The notes beneath the pieces were generated by a model, which had not been told where the DNA came from, made no database searches, and worked only from the letters and a program-made list of their open reading frames with translations. The position numbers and the translations under genes are program-made. Shown here piece after piece: positions 32,822 to 44,103 of a stretch of 46,507 bases of DNA (positions are counted from its first letter, which is position 1; the number at the start of each line of letters is the position of its first letter). Source of the DNA: Rhodospirillaceae bacterium (GTDB taxonomy: Bacteria; Pseudomonadota; Alphaproteobacteria; Rhodospirillales; Rhodospirillaceae); assembly GCA_019752235.1 (NCBI GenBank), contig JAIEMI010000013.1, positions 1 through 46,507 of the forward strand. The letters are read 5' to 3'.

Positions 32822-33381
32822 GACTCGATCTCCCTTACAAAAAGCATCAGCGCGCCGCGCCCTTGACGATCATCCTCGGACGCGGCGGCGTCTTCCGAAC
32901 TGACGCCCCGGCATTCAAAACCATTCTTCTCCAGCACGCGGATCGAACCGTAATGACGCTCGAAGGTCGTGGCGTGGACGCGTTTGACGCGCCCCGTCTC
33001 CGCCAGCCACCGCAGCAGACCGCCCACCATCTCGGTCGCATACCCCCGGCCTTCATAACCCTCGGTCATGCTGTAGCCCATGGTCACGGTGCCGTGATCG
33101 TCCGGCCGGCTCATGAAGCCGCCGGAGCCAATCAATGTGCGCGGCGTGTGCAAGAGCGCGTACCAACTCCACCAGCCGGGCGCCGCGACGCCCTTTTCCA
33201 GCTGATCGGCGAAGTATTCCTGAACGTCGGCCAAGGTCGACGGCGGCCAGCTCGCGGGAATGGCGGCCTCCAGAAGCGCTGCAAAGCGCGGGCGGTCGCT
33301 GGCGTCGGCGCGCGCCATCGCCGCCGTGGCGGCGACGACCTCAAGACGCGGCGTGGAAAAGCGCAACGGCGGCGTGTGCAT
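32818..33381 (-). CDS. GNAT family N-acetyltransferase
   Basis: A 187-aa RimJ/RimL-like acetyltransferase. The N-terminal LRFSTPRLEVVAAT is the usual first strand, and the acetyl-CoA loop region reads MTEGYEGRGYATEMVGGLLRW. HATTFERHYGSIRVLEKNGFECRG is the classic C-terminal part (N/H-x-x-S-x-R-V-L-E-K-x-G-F). It transfers acetyl from acetyl-CoA to an amine, possibly a protein N-terminus or an aminated metabolite. It is co-transcribed with the downstream unknown gene. Confidence 0.88.
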   Translation of the reverse strand: MHTPPLRFSTPRLEVVAATAAMARADASDRPRFAALLEAAIPASWPPSTLADVQEYFADQLEKGVAAPGWWSWYALLHTPRTLIGSGGFMSRPDDHGTVTMGYSMTEGYEGRGYATEMVGGLLRWLAETGRVKRVHATTFERHYGSIRVLEKNGFECRGVSSEDAAASEDDRQGRGALMLFVREIES

Positions 33382-33414
33382 GGAGCAATGGCCCAGCCGC
33401 GCCGCCGTTATGGA

Positions 33415-34092
33415 TTAGTTCTTGGGCGCGGGCTTGGCGGCCGGCGCGGCAGGCTTGGCCGTGCCGTTCTTCTCGGCATCGGCGGCGACCTGCAGGCGGA
33501 TGATGCGGTCGGGATAAGGCACCGCGCCGTTTTCGTTGGGATCTCCCTTGCGGAGCTTGTCGACGAATTCCATGCCCGACACCACTTCGCCCCAATAGGT
33601 GTACTGGCCGTCGAGGAAGTTGCTGTCGGCGGTGACGATGAAAAACTGGCTGTCGGCGCTGTTGATGTTGGCCGAACGCGCCATCGAGAGCGCGCCGCGC
33701 ACGTGTTTGCCGCTGTTGAACTCGGCGGGAATGTTCTGGCCCGAGCCGCCCGTGCCGTTGCCCTTCGGGTCGCCGGTTTGCGCCATGAAGCCTTCGATCA
33801 CACGGTGGAACACGATGCCGTCATAGAAACCCTTGCGGGCCAGTTCCTTGATGCGGGCGACGTGTTTCGGCGCCAGGTCCGGGCGAAGGTTAATGACCAC
33901 GCGGCCGGCTTCCAGATCGAGATAAAGCGTGTTTTCCAAATCCAAGTTCTTGTTCTCCTTTGGCGAGGGCGCCTGTGCGGCGCGTGCGCCGCCGGATGCG
34001 CCCCCAGATACTCCGATGATCGCGGCGGCGGCCAGGATCAAATTCCCGAAAAAGCGGCGGGAGATGGAAGCTCCGGAAAATGCGATTGTCAT
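33415..34092 (-). CDS. Periplasmic peptidyl-prolyl isomerase (cyclophilin)
   Basis: A 225-aa protein with a signal peptide and low-complexity linker (residues 1-45), then a cyclophilin domain. The core motif GFYDGIVFHRVIEGFMAQTGDP holds the catalytic Arg. The ARSANINSADSQFFIV and FLDGQYTYWGEVV segments complete the active site. A Pro/Ala/Lys-rich C-terminal tail follows. It speeds cis-trans isomerisation of proline bonds in exported proteins. It follows gyrA and coaD on the same strand, the usual alphaproteobacterial order, although a terminator-like hairpin separates it from coaD. Confidence 0.9.
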   Translation of the reverse strand: MTIAFSGASISRRFFGNLILAAAAIIGVSGGASGGARAAQAPSPKENKNLDLENTLYLDLEAGRVVINLRPDLAPKHVARIKELARKGFYDGIVFHRVIEGFMAQTGDPKGNGTGGSGQNIPAEFNSGKHVRGALSMARSANINSADSQFFIVTADSNFLDGQYTYWGEVVSGMEFVDKLRKGDPNENGAVPYPDRIIRLQVAADAEKNGTAKPAAPAAKPAPKN

Positions 34093-34112
34093 GGGGCCCT
34101 ACAGATGCGGTG

Positions 34113-34143
34113 AAAAAAGCCGAAGAGTCATAGCCCCGGCTTT
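34113..34143 (-). terminator. Intrinsic terminator after coaD
   Basis: On the minus strand, AAGCCG and CGGCTT arms with a 14-base loop are followed by a run of six T. It lies between the coaD stop and the cyclophilin start. Confidence 0.5.
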
Positions 34144-34178
34144 CCCGTTACACAAGCCGCACCCTGTGAAAACGGCGC

Positions 34179-34730
34179 TCAGACTTTATATTTAGCCCGC
34201 ACGCGCTTATTGATGGCCGCGGGCACGAAGGTGGAGATATCGCCGCCAAGGCGGGCGACTTCCTTCACCAGGCGAGAGGCAATGAACTGGTTGCGTTCCG
34301 AGGCCATGAGGAACAGCGTCTCAACCTTACCGTTGATCCGGGTATTCATACCCGCCATCTGGAATTCGTATTCAAAGTCCGACACGGCGCGCAGGCCCCG
34401 GATGATGAGATCGGCGCCATGATCAACGACGAAATCCATCAGCAGCGTGTCGAAGGGTACGACATCGACCTTGGTGCCGTTGAGATTGAGGTTTGCAACC
34501 TCCTGCTGGGCCATGCCCACGCGGTCCCTGAGCGAGAACAGCGGTCCCTTACCCGCATTGACGGCCACCGCCACAACCAGCTTGTCGACCACCTTCACGG
34601 CGCGGCCAATGATGTCTAAATGACCGTTGGTGATGGGATCGAACGTGCCCGGGTAGATACCGACGCGATAACGCCCTGCCTTGGCGGACGCGGCTTTGCC
34701 CGCTGCTGACGCCTGCGGCTTTTTTACCAT
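34179..34730 (-). CDS. coaD: Phosphopantetheine adenylyltransferase
   Basis: A 183-aa enzyme of coenzyme A synthesis that transfers AMP from ATP to 4'-phosphopantetheine. YPGTFDPITNGHLDII is the T/H-x-G-H nucleotidyltransferase signature, and the C-terminal half (YEFQMAGMNTRI, SRLVKEVARLGGD) is standard. The N-terminus has about 20 extra residues rich in Lys and Ala (KKPQASAAGKAASAKAG) not present in E. coli CoaD. ATG 34730 follows AGGGGAAC; the longer track ORF reads into the gyrA end. It is downstream of gyrA with a gap of 37 bp. Confidence 0.94.
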   Translation of the reverse strand: MVKKPQASAAGKAASAKAGRYRVGIYPGTFDPITNGHLDIIGRAVKVVDKLVVAVAVNAGKGPLFSLRDRVGMAQQEVANLNLNGTKVDVVPFDTLLMDFVVDHGADLIIRGLRAVSDFEYEFQMAGMNTRINGKVETLFLMASERNQFIASRLVKEVARLGGDISTFVPAAINKRVRAKYKV

Positions 34731-34767
34731 GACTGTTCCCCTATGCCAGACAGCGCGGCTGTTTTGA

Positions 34768-37530
<2,763 letters not shown>

Positions 37531-37986
37531 CGGATCACTCGCATAAATTCATACCCACGTTAGGCCGCTTTCCGTAAAAAATGCTGCAATGCAGCAACGG
37601 AAACAGCACTCCAAAAAAAATTGCGCCGAAGCTCCCCACATGGCACCGCCATGGAACCGTAACACCCCAAAATCTAGCAGATTAGCGAGGCCGGTCATAA
37701 CGTTAGTTCAGGCTCGCCAAAGGTCGCCCTCGCGGGCCTGGATTGCGCAGTATGCACTATAATTTTATCTATAACTTATATTATACTATACAAATTTATT
37801 AATCTAAATGTTGAGGTTATTTATACGCAGGATATAGGGCGGAGAACCCGGTATTCCCCTTCCCGCATGCCCTACAGCATATCGGTGCGAGACTCGGGGC
37901 GCCCCCGTATCCCACCCCATGTATTTCTGACCGGAGGAAGAGCATCCCGCACGTCCTGATTTTGGCAATTTTTGTGCGCCGCAATA
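37531..37986. other. 456-bp intergenic region upstream of gyrA with AT-rich island
   Basis: No gene is seen; the short ORFs are unconvincing. It holds the gyrA leader hairpin (37569-37603), an A8 tract near 37613, and a strongly AT-rich island at about 37741-37822 (TATAACTTATATTATACTATAC). The island stands out in a GC-rich genome. The gyrA promoter must lie here, but I cannot pick it with confidence. Confidence 0.5.
37569..37603 (-). promoter_or_regulatory. Nested hairpin/attenuator-like element in the gyrA leader
   Basis: Outer arms TTTCCGT and ACGGAAA, inner arms TGCTGCA and TGCAGCA. On the minus strand the inner hairpin is followed directly by TTTTTT and then by one outer arm, so two exclusive foldings (terminator versus long stem) are possible about 40-70 bases before the gyrA start. 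Confidence 0.5.
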
Positions 37987-38724
37987 TCAGCGTTTGGCCT
38001 TCGTCATGAAGGTGGAAATCCGCGCCTGCATGTCTGGCCCGGTCCGGTACACCTCGCGGCCCAGTCCTTGCCCCAGCGACAGGCCATCCGTTTCCAGAAG
38101 AGCCTGTTTGTTGGCGCGATGGGTGAACCATGACTGAGCGAGAATCTCGCGGCCGAGCCCCCTCACCGCGCTGTCGAAACCCGCATCGGGGAATCTGAAA
38201 TTCGCGAGCCCCATGGCCAGGGCGGCTGCGGAGTCATAAGCGCGGCAGGTGAACATCATCTCCCGCGCCTTCGAGAGACCGACGCGGCGCGGCAGCCGCT
38301 GGGTCATGCCCCAAATCGGCGTCACCGCCCACTTGGCATGCGTGTCGGCGAATTTCGCGGACTCCGACGCGGCGATGAGGTCGCCCGCCAGGGCCAACTC
38401 CAGCGCGCCCGTGTAACAATGACCATGGACGGCCGAGATCACCACCTGCGGCAGATTGGCGAGGCGTTCGATGGTCGCGCCCTCGAACCGCAGCGACGCC
38501 TCCGTTTCCTCCGCCAGGTCGGCGAGGTCATGACCGGCCGAAAAGCATTTGCCCGCGCCGCGCACGACAACAACGCCGACGGACTCGCTTTGTGTGGCGA
38601 TGATATCCACATGCCGCCGCAGCGCCTCGAACACCGCCACATTCAGCGCGTTGAGCTTGTCGGGACGATTGAGCGTGAGGGTCGTAAGCCCGTTATCGTC
38701 CTCGCGGTCCACCAGCTCGGCCAT
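37987..38724 (-). CDS. Enoyl-CoA hydratase/isomerase family protein
   Basis: A 245-aa crotonase-fold enzyme. LTLNRPDKLNALN is the CoA-binding start. VRGAGKCFSAGHDLADL holds the first oxyanion-hole residue, and HGHCYTGALELALAGDLIAA the second with the structural Gly. The expected catalytic Glu region around AVTPIWGMTQRLPRRVG lacks a clear Glu pair, so hydratase activity itself is not certain; other crotonases (hydrolase, isomerase) are possible. The ATG at 38724 follows GGAGGGGG. It acts on acyl-CoA esters. It is divergent from the nitronate monooxygenase gene. Confidence 0.87.
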   Translation of the reverse strand: MAELVDREDDNGLTTLTLNRPDKLNALNVAVFEALRRHVDIIATQSESVGVVVVRGAGKCFSAGHDLADLAEETEASLRFEGATIERLANLPQVVISAVHGHCYTGALELALAGDLIAASESAKFADTHAKWAVTPIWGMTQRLPRRVGLSKAREMMFTCRAYDSAAALAMGLANFRFPDAGFDSAVRGLGREILAQSWFTHRANKQALLETDGLSLGQGLGREVYRTGPDMQARISTFMTKAKR

Positions 38725-38821
38725 ATTTCCCCCTCCAGCGCGTTAAACCTTGCGGACAAATGCTAGGCAGCCGCGCACCGCTCGGCTATAGCTTTTTCAC
38801 AATTTTAACGTGAGGGACACC

Positions 38822-39757
38822 ATGGCGTTGCCGGATATTTTTCGCGGGCGTTTGACGGTGCCGGTGGTCGGCGCGCCGATGTTCCTGGTGTCGCATCCGG
38901 AATTGGTGATCGCGCAATGCCAGGCCGGTATCGCCGGAAGTTTTCCCACGCTGAACGCGCGGCCGCTTGAAGTCCTCGACCAATGGCTGAAGCGCATCAC
39001 GGACACCCTGGCCGCCTCGCCCAAGGCCGCGCCCTTCGGCGTGAACCTCGTTGTGCACAAAGCCAACACGCGTCTGGCCGAGGATTTCGCGCTGACCGAA
39101 AAATACAAAGTACCCTTTGTCGTCACCTCCGTCGGCGAGCCGGGCGATCTCGTCAAGCGCGTGCACGGCTACGGCGGCATCGTGTTCCACGATGTCACCA
39201 CCGTCCGCCATGCGAAGAAAGCCATTGCCGCCGGGGTTGACGGTTTGATCCTGGTCTGCGCCGGCGCGGGCGGACACGCCGGCACCGCCTCGCCTTTCGC
39301 GCTGGTCGAGGAAGTGCGCAAGATTTTCAAAGGCGTTATCATCCTGGCCGGGGCCATTTCCACCGGCGCGCACGTCAAAGCGGCGCAGGCCATCGGCGCG
39401 GATCTGGCCTACATGGGCACGCGCATGATCGCCACCCAGGAAGCCACCGCCGACGCCGGCTATAAGCAGATGATTGTCGACAGCAGCGCCGCCGATATTG
39501 TCTACACGCCCCATTTCAGCGGCGTGCCCGCGAGCTATTTGCGCGGATCCATCGTTGCCGCGGGTCTCGACCCCGACAAAGTGCTCGGCCCGCGCGAGGG
39601 CGCTTCGCTCGGCCTTGAAGAGAAGGACGACAAAGGTCCGAAGGCCTGGCGCGACATCTGGTCGGCGGGTCAAGGCGTGGGGGCCATCGGCGACATCCCG
39701 TCCGTCGCCGATCTCGTGGCCCGTCTCAAAGCCGAGTACGACGCCGTAAAGATCTAG
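38822..39757 (+). CDS. Nitronate monooxygenase family protein
   Basis: A 311-aa FMN-dependent TIM-barrel enzyme of the 2-nitropropane dioxygenase/NMO group. The start VPVVGAPMFLVSHPELVIAQCQAG, the middle VCAGAGGHAGTASPFALVEEV with the catalytic His region, and AYMGTRMIATQEA (phosphate binding) are characteristic. Members oxidise alkyl nitronates or act as enoyl reductases. The true start is ATG 38822 after GAGGGAC; the GTG used by the track sits inside that ribosome binding site. Its stop overlaps the convergent transglutaminase-like stop by 4 bp. Confidence 0.9.
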   Translation: MALPDIFRGRLTVPVVGAPMFLVSHPELVIAQCQAGIAGSFPTLNARPLEVLDQWLKRITDTLAASPKAAPFGVNLVVHKANTRLAEDFALTEKYKVPFVVTSVGEPGDLVKRVHGYGGIVFHDVTTVRHAKKAIAAGVDGLILVCAGAGGHAGTASPFALVEEVRKIFKGVIILAGAISTGAHVKAAQAIGADLAYMGTRMIATQEATADAGYKQMIVDSSAADIVYTPHFSGVPASYLRGSIVAAGLDPDKVLGPREGASLGLEEKDDKGPKAWRDIWSAGQGVGAIGDIPSVADLVARLKAEYDAVKI

Positions 39758-40572
39758 GCAGCGCCCGCTTTCACTTCGTCCGTCATCACCTTGAAACTGA
39801 CCAGTGTGTTGAGGCCGAAAGTGTTGCTGATGGCGACATCGGTGGCGTCGCGGCCGCGCGCGATCAACACGCGGCCGATCCGCGGCATGTTGTTGCGCGC
39901 GTCGAACGTGTGCCACGTGTTGTCGAGATAAACCTCGAACCACCCGGCGAAATCCATCGGCCCATAAGGCGGCGGCATGCCGATGTCCCCGAGATAACCC
40001 GTGCAGTACCGCGCCGGGATTCCCATGCAGCGGCAGAACGCCACCGCGAGATGCGCATAGTCGCGGCATACGCCGACGCGTTCGTTATACGCCTCCCAGG
40101 CCGTGCGCGTGGCGCGCGCCTGCTGATAGTCGAATGTGATGTGATTGTGGACAAAGTCGCAGATGCTTTGCACCAGGCTCCATCCCGCCGGCAGCGCGCC
40201 GAACAGGCTCCATGCCGTTTCCGACAGGCGATCCGTTTCGCAGTAACGGCTGCCGAGCAAAAAGACCAAGGTCTCCTCGGGCAAATCCTGAATCATGTGC
40301 TGCCTGGCCGCCGGTGTAATGACATCGGTCCGGCCCGAATCCCTGACGACGCCGGTGCTGGCAATGCGAATTCTGCCCTGCGGCGCGACAATGCGGCTGC
40401 ACCAGTTTCCAAAAACGTCGCGATAGCTGTTGATCGGCACCGACGGGCTTGTTGTCAGGTGATCCGGCACGATGACGTCCGACGCCCGGGAATGATGGAT
40501 ATTGAGCATGAGCAGCATGGGTGTCGGCTGGGGGCAGTCGTAAACGATCTCGTAGCCGACGCGGATTTCCAT
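39754..40572 (-). CDS. Transglutaminase-like family protein
   Basis: A 272-aa protein with the bacterial transglutaminase-like N-terminal beta domain (residues 1-90, MEIRVGYEIVYDCPQPTPML) followed by the papain-like core. The catalytic Cys is in ERVGVCRDYAHLAVAF, the His in FAGWFEVYLDNTWHTFDARNN, and the Asp in that same DARNN. It would act as a cysteine protease or amidase, probably in the cytosol. ATG 40572 follows AAGGAAA. It is separated by 2 bp from the N-formylglutamate amidohydrolase gene, so the two form an operon and may share a peptide or glutamate-linked role. Confidence 0.87.
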   Translation of the reverse strand: MEIRVGYEIVYDCPQPTPMLLMLNIHHSRASDVIVPDHLTTSPSVPINSYRDVFGNWCSRIVAPQGRIRIASTGVVRDSGRTDVITPAARQHMIQDLPEETLVFLLGSRYCETDRLSETAWSLFGALPAGWSLVQSICDFVHNHITFDYQQARATRTAWEAYNERVGVCRDYAHLAVAFCRCMGIPARYCTGYLGDIGMPPPYGPMDFAGWFEVYLDNTWHTFDARNNMPRIGRVLIARGRDATDVAISNTFGLNTLVSFKVMTDEVKAGAA

Positions 40573-40574
40573 AT

Positions 40575-41375
40575 TCACGTTTCCTTTGAATGACGAAGCG
40601 GCTGCGCAAGCTGCGAACCGGCGTCGACTGAACGGCATACCTCGGCAAGAAGTTGCGCCCATGCGCGCTGGCCGGCCTCATCCGCGATCAAATCTTGGCG
40701 TATTTCGATCTCGACATGGGGCAGGCCGCGCCGCTCACCGTGCACGGGGATCGTGTAGTCGGACGCGTCACCGACCGCGTAAGGCTCATTCTCGCCCACG
40801 ACGAGATCGCCGCGGGCTTTCAGCGCCGTCAGCATATGCCGCGCTAACCGCCCGTCGCGGTTAAATAAGAGGCCGACATGCCAGGGGCGCGGCACACCCT
40901 TAAACACCGGCGTAAAGCTATGAATCGCCATCAATATGGTTGGCGTGCCGGCGCGCTGGCGAAGGTCGAGTTCGCGGGCGATGCGCTCATGGTACGGCGT
41001 GAAAATCGTATCCACGCGCGTTTGCCGTTCGGCCGGCGGCAACGCCCGATTGGCGTCAATCGCGGTGTGCTCGCTGACGACCGGAATCAAATCGTAGGCG
41101 TCCGGCGGCCGGTTGCAGTCGATCACCAGACGCGAATAGGTCTGCAGGATCGCAAAGGCATCGAGGTCTTCGGCCAGAAACCGCGTCACGCCGGCCGCGC
41201 CGATATCCCAGGCGATGTGGCGGCGAAGGTCGTGTTCGTCCAGGCCCAGCGCCCCCAGGCGGCGCGGAATGCGGCGCCCGGCATGGTCGCAGGTCAGGAA
41301 AAACGGCGATCCGCCGCCTTCTCTTAGGGTTTCGAAAACGGCCGGCTCGTTGTCGGCCAGAAGCGCGAGAGCCAC
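40575..41375 (-). CDS. N-formylglutamate amidohydrolase family protein
   Basis: A 266-aa Zn-dependent hydrolase of the FGase (PF05013) family. FFLTCDHAGRRIPRRLG holds the first metal residues, HIAWDIGAAGVTRFLAEDLDAFAILQTYSRLVIDCNRP follows in the family order, and AIHSFTPVF is the second metal His motif. In histidine breakdown the enzyme frees glutamate from N-formylglutamate, but no hut genes are near, so another N-acyl amino acid substrate is possible. It is translated just ahead of the transglutaminase-like gene. Confidence 0.9.
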   Translation of the reverse strand: MALALLADNEPAVFETLREGGGSPFFLTCDHAGRRIPRRLGALGLDEHDLRRHIAWDIGAAGVTRFLAEDLDAFAILQTYSRLVIDCNRPPDAYDLIPVVSEHTAIDANRALPPAERQTRVDTIFTPYHERIARELDLRQRAGTPTILMAIHSFTPVFKGVPRPWHVGLLFNRDGRLARHMLTALKARGDLVVGENEPYAVGDASDYTIPVHGERRGLPHVEIEIRQDLIADEAGQRAWAQLLAEVCRSVDAGSQLAQPLRHSKET

Positions 41376-41494
41376 GGAGACCTACAATATTGCGGGGGAC
41401 GGGCTGCGCCCGCCCCCGTCCAAAAGGAAAACTAACACGCCTTCCCGGGAATCCCCGCGCAAATCGTAGGACTCAGCCAACCGGCTAGGCGCGG

Positions 41495-42901
41495 CTAAGC
41501 TTTGGGCGGCGCGGGCGAAATGCCTTCGCCTGCCGTCGGTGTCACTTTCTGCCGGCTGACGCTGTCGCCGTCGCCCTTCTTCAAGCGCCAGAAGCTGAAC
41601 GACGAGAGGATCGTAAAAGCGCCCAGCACTAAAAATGCTTCATGCACGCCTTCCAGAAAGCGTTGCGGATCGTGACGCACTTCCTGTGGAATAAACATGG
41701 CCGTGGCGAGGCCCGCCGCCGCCACACCGAAGCTCATGGACATCTGCTGCAAGGTGCTCGAGATCGAGCCCGCGGCGCTGGTGCGCTCGGCTTCGACGTC
41801 GGCGTACACCAGCGTATTCATGCTAGTGTATTGCAGCGACGTGAAGATGCCGTAGATGAAGACCTGCAGCGCGATCGCCCACATGGGCCGGTCGGCGCCG
41901 ATGGTGGCGAACAGCATCAGCCCCGCGCCGACAACGATCGTGTTGACGATCAACACCGGTTTGTAGCCGAAGATGGTGAGCGATTTGGTGGAGAGAAATT
42001 TCGTCGTCAGCGCGGCGACGGCCTGCGGCATGATCAACAGGCCCGATTGTATAGGTGTGAGGCCGAAACCCACCTGATACATCAACGGTAATAAAAAGCC
42101 CGTGCCGCCGATACCGATGCGGGTCACGAAACTGCCGGCGACCGCGGTGCTGAAGGTGCGGATCCGGAAAAGCGCCAGCTCCAGCAGCGGGAAACGCACG
42201 CGCGCCGCATGGACGCCATAGCCGGCGATGAGCGCCAGGGCCAGCGCCAACAAACCGAGAATTTCGCGCGTGCTGAGCGTGTGATCGCCGAAGACTTCCA
42301 GCACGTAGGACAACAGCGCCACGCCGGACCCCAGGAGAATCAATCCCACGACATCCAGCGGGCGGCGTTCCGTGGAGCGATAGTCCGGCAGATAGAGATA
42401 GACCATCAGCAGACCAATAATGCCGATGGGAATGTTGACGAAGAAAATCAGGCGCCAGTGCGTATAGCCGACAATGAGGCCGCCGAGCATCGGGCCGATC
42501 AGCGGGCCGATCCACGCCGGGATCGCGACGAAACTCATGGTGCGGATCAGTTCCGATTTCGCGAAGGTGCGCACCAGCGTCACGCGCCCCACGGGCACCA
42601 TCATGGCGCCGCCGAACCCCTGCAGGATACGGCAAGCCACCAGCGTGTGAATGTCGTCGGCCATGCCGCAGAGGAACGAGGCGAAGGTGAACATCCCGAT
42701 GGCCGCGGCGAAAACCCGGCGCGTGCCGAAGCGGTCCGCCATCCAGCCGCTGATGGGAATGAACACCGCGAGGCTGAGCGTGTAGCTGGACAACACCGCT
42801 TTCATATCCAGCGGCAGTACATTCAGCGCCGCCGAGATTGTCGGTACAGCGGTATTCAGGATAGTGCTGTCGAGCGATTCCATAAAAAACGCCACCGCCA
42901 C
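41495..42901 (-). CDS. DHA2 family MFS drug exporter (EmrB/QacA type)
   Basis: A 468-aa, about 14-helix inner-membrane proton antiporter. ESLDSTILNTAVPTI is the DHA2 helix-1 motif (D1), GWMADRFGTRRVF is motif A, and RILQGFGGAMMVPVGR with GWRLIFFVNIPIG-like WRLIFFVNIPIG complete the signature. It would export toxic organic compounds. The track start (GTG 42901) falls inside the first membrane helix. The same frame stays open upstream and reads like a proper N-terminus (TEFTKRFLPWLV), but without ATG, GTG or TTG, so the true start may use a rare codon or a frameshift hides it. Confidence 0.88.
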   Translation of the reverse strand: MAVAFFMESLDSTILNTAVPTISAALNVLPLDMKAVLSSYTLSLAVFIPISGWMADRFGTRRVFAAAIGMFTFASFLCGMADDIHTLVACRILQGFGGAMMVPVGRVTLVRTFAKSELIRTMSFVAIPAWIGPLIGPMLGGLIVGYTHWRLIFFVNIPIGIIGLLMVYLYLPDYRSTERRPLDVVGLILLGSGVALLSYVLEVFGDHTLSTREILGLLALALALIAGYGVHAARVRFPLLELALFRIRTFSTAVAGSFVTRIGIGGTGFLLPLMYQVGFGLTPIQSGLLIMPQAVAALTTKFLSTKSLTIFGYKPVLIVNTIVVGAGLMLFATIGADRPMWAIALQVFIYGIFTSLQYTSMNTLVYADVEAERTSAAGSISSTLQQMSMSFGVAAAGLATAMFIPQEVRHDPQRFLEGVHEAFLVLGAFTILSSFSFWRLKKGDGDSVSRQKVTPTAGEGISPAPPKA

Positions 42902-42993
42902 CAGCCACGGCAGAAAGCGTTTGGTGAATTCAGTAGGGTGCGGAGAGGCGGCGGAGATGGGGGCATTCCTCAGACGATAAGACAGCCCAAACT

Positions 42994-43281
42994 TTATACC
43001 GCAAGCCCAGGATTCAAATCATGCCAATCGGGATGAGCACCCTCGATAAGAGGGCATTTCCACGCACGCGGATATTTCTTCAGACGCTTTTCACGGTGGA
43101 TTGCTGACCCGACGTTTTCGGTCGATTCAAAATAGACGAGGCTGTGAACGTCGTACCGCTTGGTGAAACCGGCGACGGCATCCGTGCGATGCTCGTAAAC
43201 CCGGCGGATCAAATCGTTCGTCACGCCGCTGTAGAGAGTGCCCTGGGGTTTGCTCGCGAGAATGTAGACGTCATAGGGCAC
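42994..43281 (-). CDS. GIY-YIG nuclease superfamily protein
   Basis: A 95-aa single-domain protein of the UPF0213/YhbQ type. The GIY-YIG pair appears as DVYILASK and TLYSGVTNDLIRRVYEH with the catalytic Arg, and the Glu-bearing helix as AIHREKRLKKYPR. Stand-alone members are probable DNA-structure nucleases. The family is common in alphaproteobacteria, often in several copies. It lies next to a REP-like repeat and ssb. Confidence 0.9.
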   Translation of the reverse strand: MPYDVYILASKPQGTLYSGVTNDLIRRVYEHRTDAVAGFTKRYDVHSLVYFESTENVGSAIHREKRLKKYPRAWKCPLIEGAHPDWHDLNPGLAV

Positions 43282-43300
43282 AGCCCCACTCCCCCACGAT

Positions 43301-43405
43301 TGTCATGGCCCGATTTAGTCGGGCCATCCACCCGTCAGACCGCACGGGCCGGAGTATACGGCGCCATGGATTACCCGCATTCGCTGCGCGAAGCGGGTAA
43401 TGACA
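43301..43405. repeat. REP-like intergenic repeat
   Basis: Begins TGTCATGGCCCGATTTAGTC with a hairpin (GGCCCGA/TCGGGCC) and ends GAAGCGGGTAATGACA with another (CCCGC/GCGGG). It is a relative of the repeats at 2954 and 4872, with other inner hairpins. Confidence 0.55.
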
Positions 43406-43423
43406 ATGGGAGAAACACCGCCC

Positions 43424-43930
43424 TTAAAACGGAATATCATCATCCATGGCATCGCGGCCGCCGCCGGAGGCGCGGGCTTTGCCGCCCTTGGCGGGGGGCG
43501 CGTCGTCGTAGCCGCCGTTATCCCAGCCGCCGCCCGCGTCGTCGCCCATGCCGCCGCCGGCCCCGGCGCCCGATCCGCCGCCCTTGCCGTCGAGCATGGT
43601 CAGCTCGCCGCCATAGCCCTGCAGCACCACTTCCGTCGAATATTTTTCGGTGCCCGACTGGTCGGTCCACTTGCGGGTCTGCAGGCTGCCGCTGACGTAC
43701 ACTTTGCTGCCTTTTTTCAGGTACTTCTCCGCGATCTCCGCGAGATTCCCGAAAATCACCACCCGGTGCCACTCGGTCTTTTCTTTCTTCTCGCCGGTGG
43801 CTTTGTCGCGCCAGCTTTCCGAAGTGGCGATGGAAAGGTTGGCGACCTTGCCGCCGTTCTGCATGCTGCGGACCTCAGGGTCTTTCCCTAAATTGCCGAT
43901 AAGGATGACTTTGTTGACGCTTCCGGCCAT
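43424..43930 (-). CDS. ssb: Single-stranded DNA-binding protein
   Basis: A 168-aa SSB. The OB-fold covers residues 1-110 ([55 protein letters not shown]). A Gly/Asp-rich linker of about 45 residues follows, and the universally conserved acidic tip DDDIPF, which recruits partner proteins, ends the protein. ATG 43930 follows GGGAGAAG. It is divergent from uvrA, the usual alphaproteobacterial layout. No clear LexA box could be found in the 173-bp region between them. Confidence 0.96.
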   Translation of the reverse strand: MAGSVNKVILIGNLGKDPEVRSMQNGGKVANLSIATSESWRDKATGEKKEKTEWHRVVIFGNLAEIAEKYLKKGSKVYVSGSLQTRKWTDQSGTEKYSTEVVLQGYGGELTMLDGKGGGSGAGAGGGMGDDAGGGWDNGGYDDAPPAKGGKARASGGGRDAMDDDIPF

Positions 43931-44103
43931 GCTCTTCTCCCGAGACTCGCTTTTTGACTGATCCCGCACCTTACCGGGCGCGGGTCATGGTTGAAAGCGC
44001 CAAAAATACAAGCGTTTTCAACAGCTAAACTGGTCTTGCCCCAAGTTCCCTTTGCGCGTATGAAGAACGCTGCAAAGGAAACATAACGAGAACATTTAGC
44101 ACA

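Noticed and set aside
38786-40069. 427-aa minus-strand ORF
   Set aside because: Covers the nitronate monooxygenase and part of the transglutaminase-like gene in a wrong frame.
43931-44103. LexA (SOS) box between ssb and uvrA
   Set aside because: The alphaproteobacterial GTTC-N7-GTTC pattern was looked for; GAAC and GTTC words occur but not with the right spacing.
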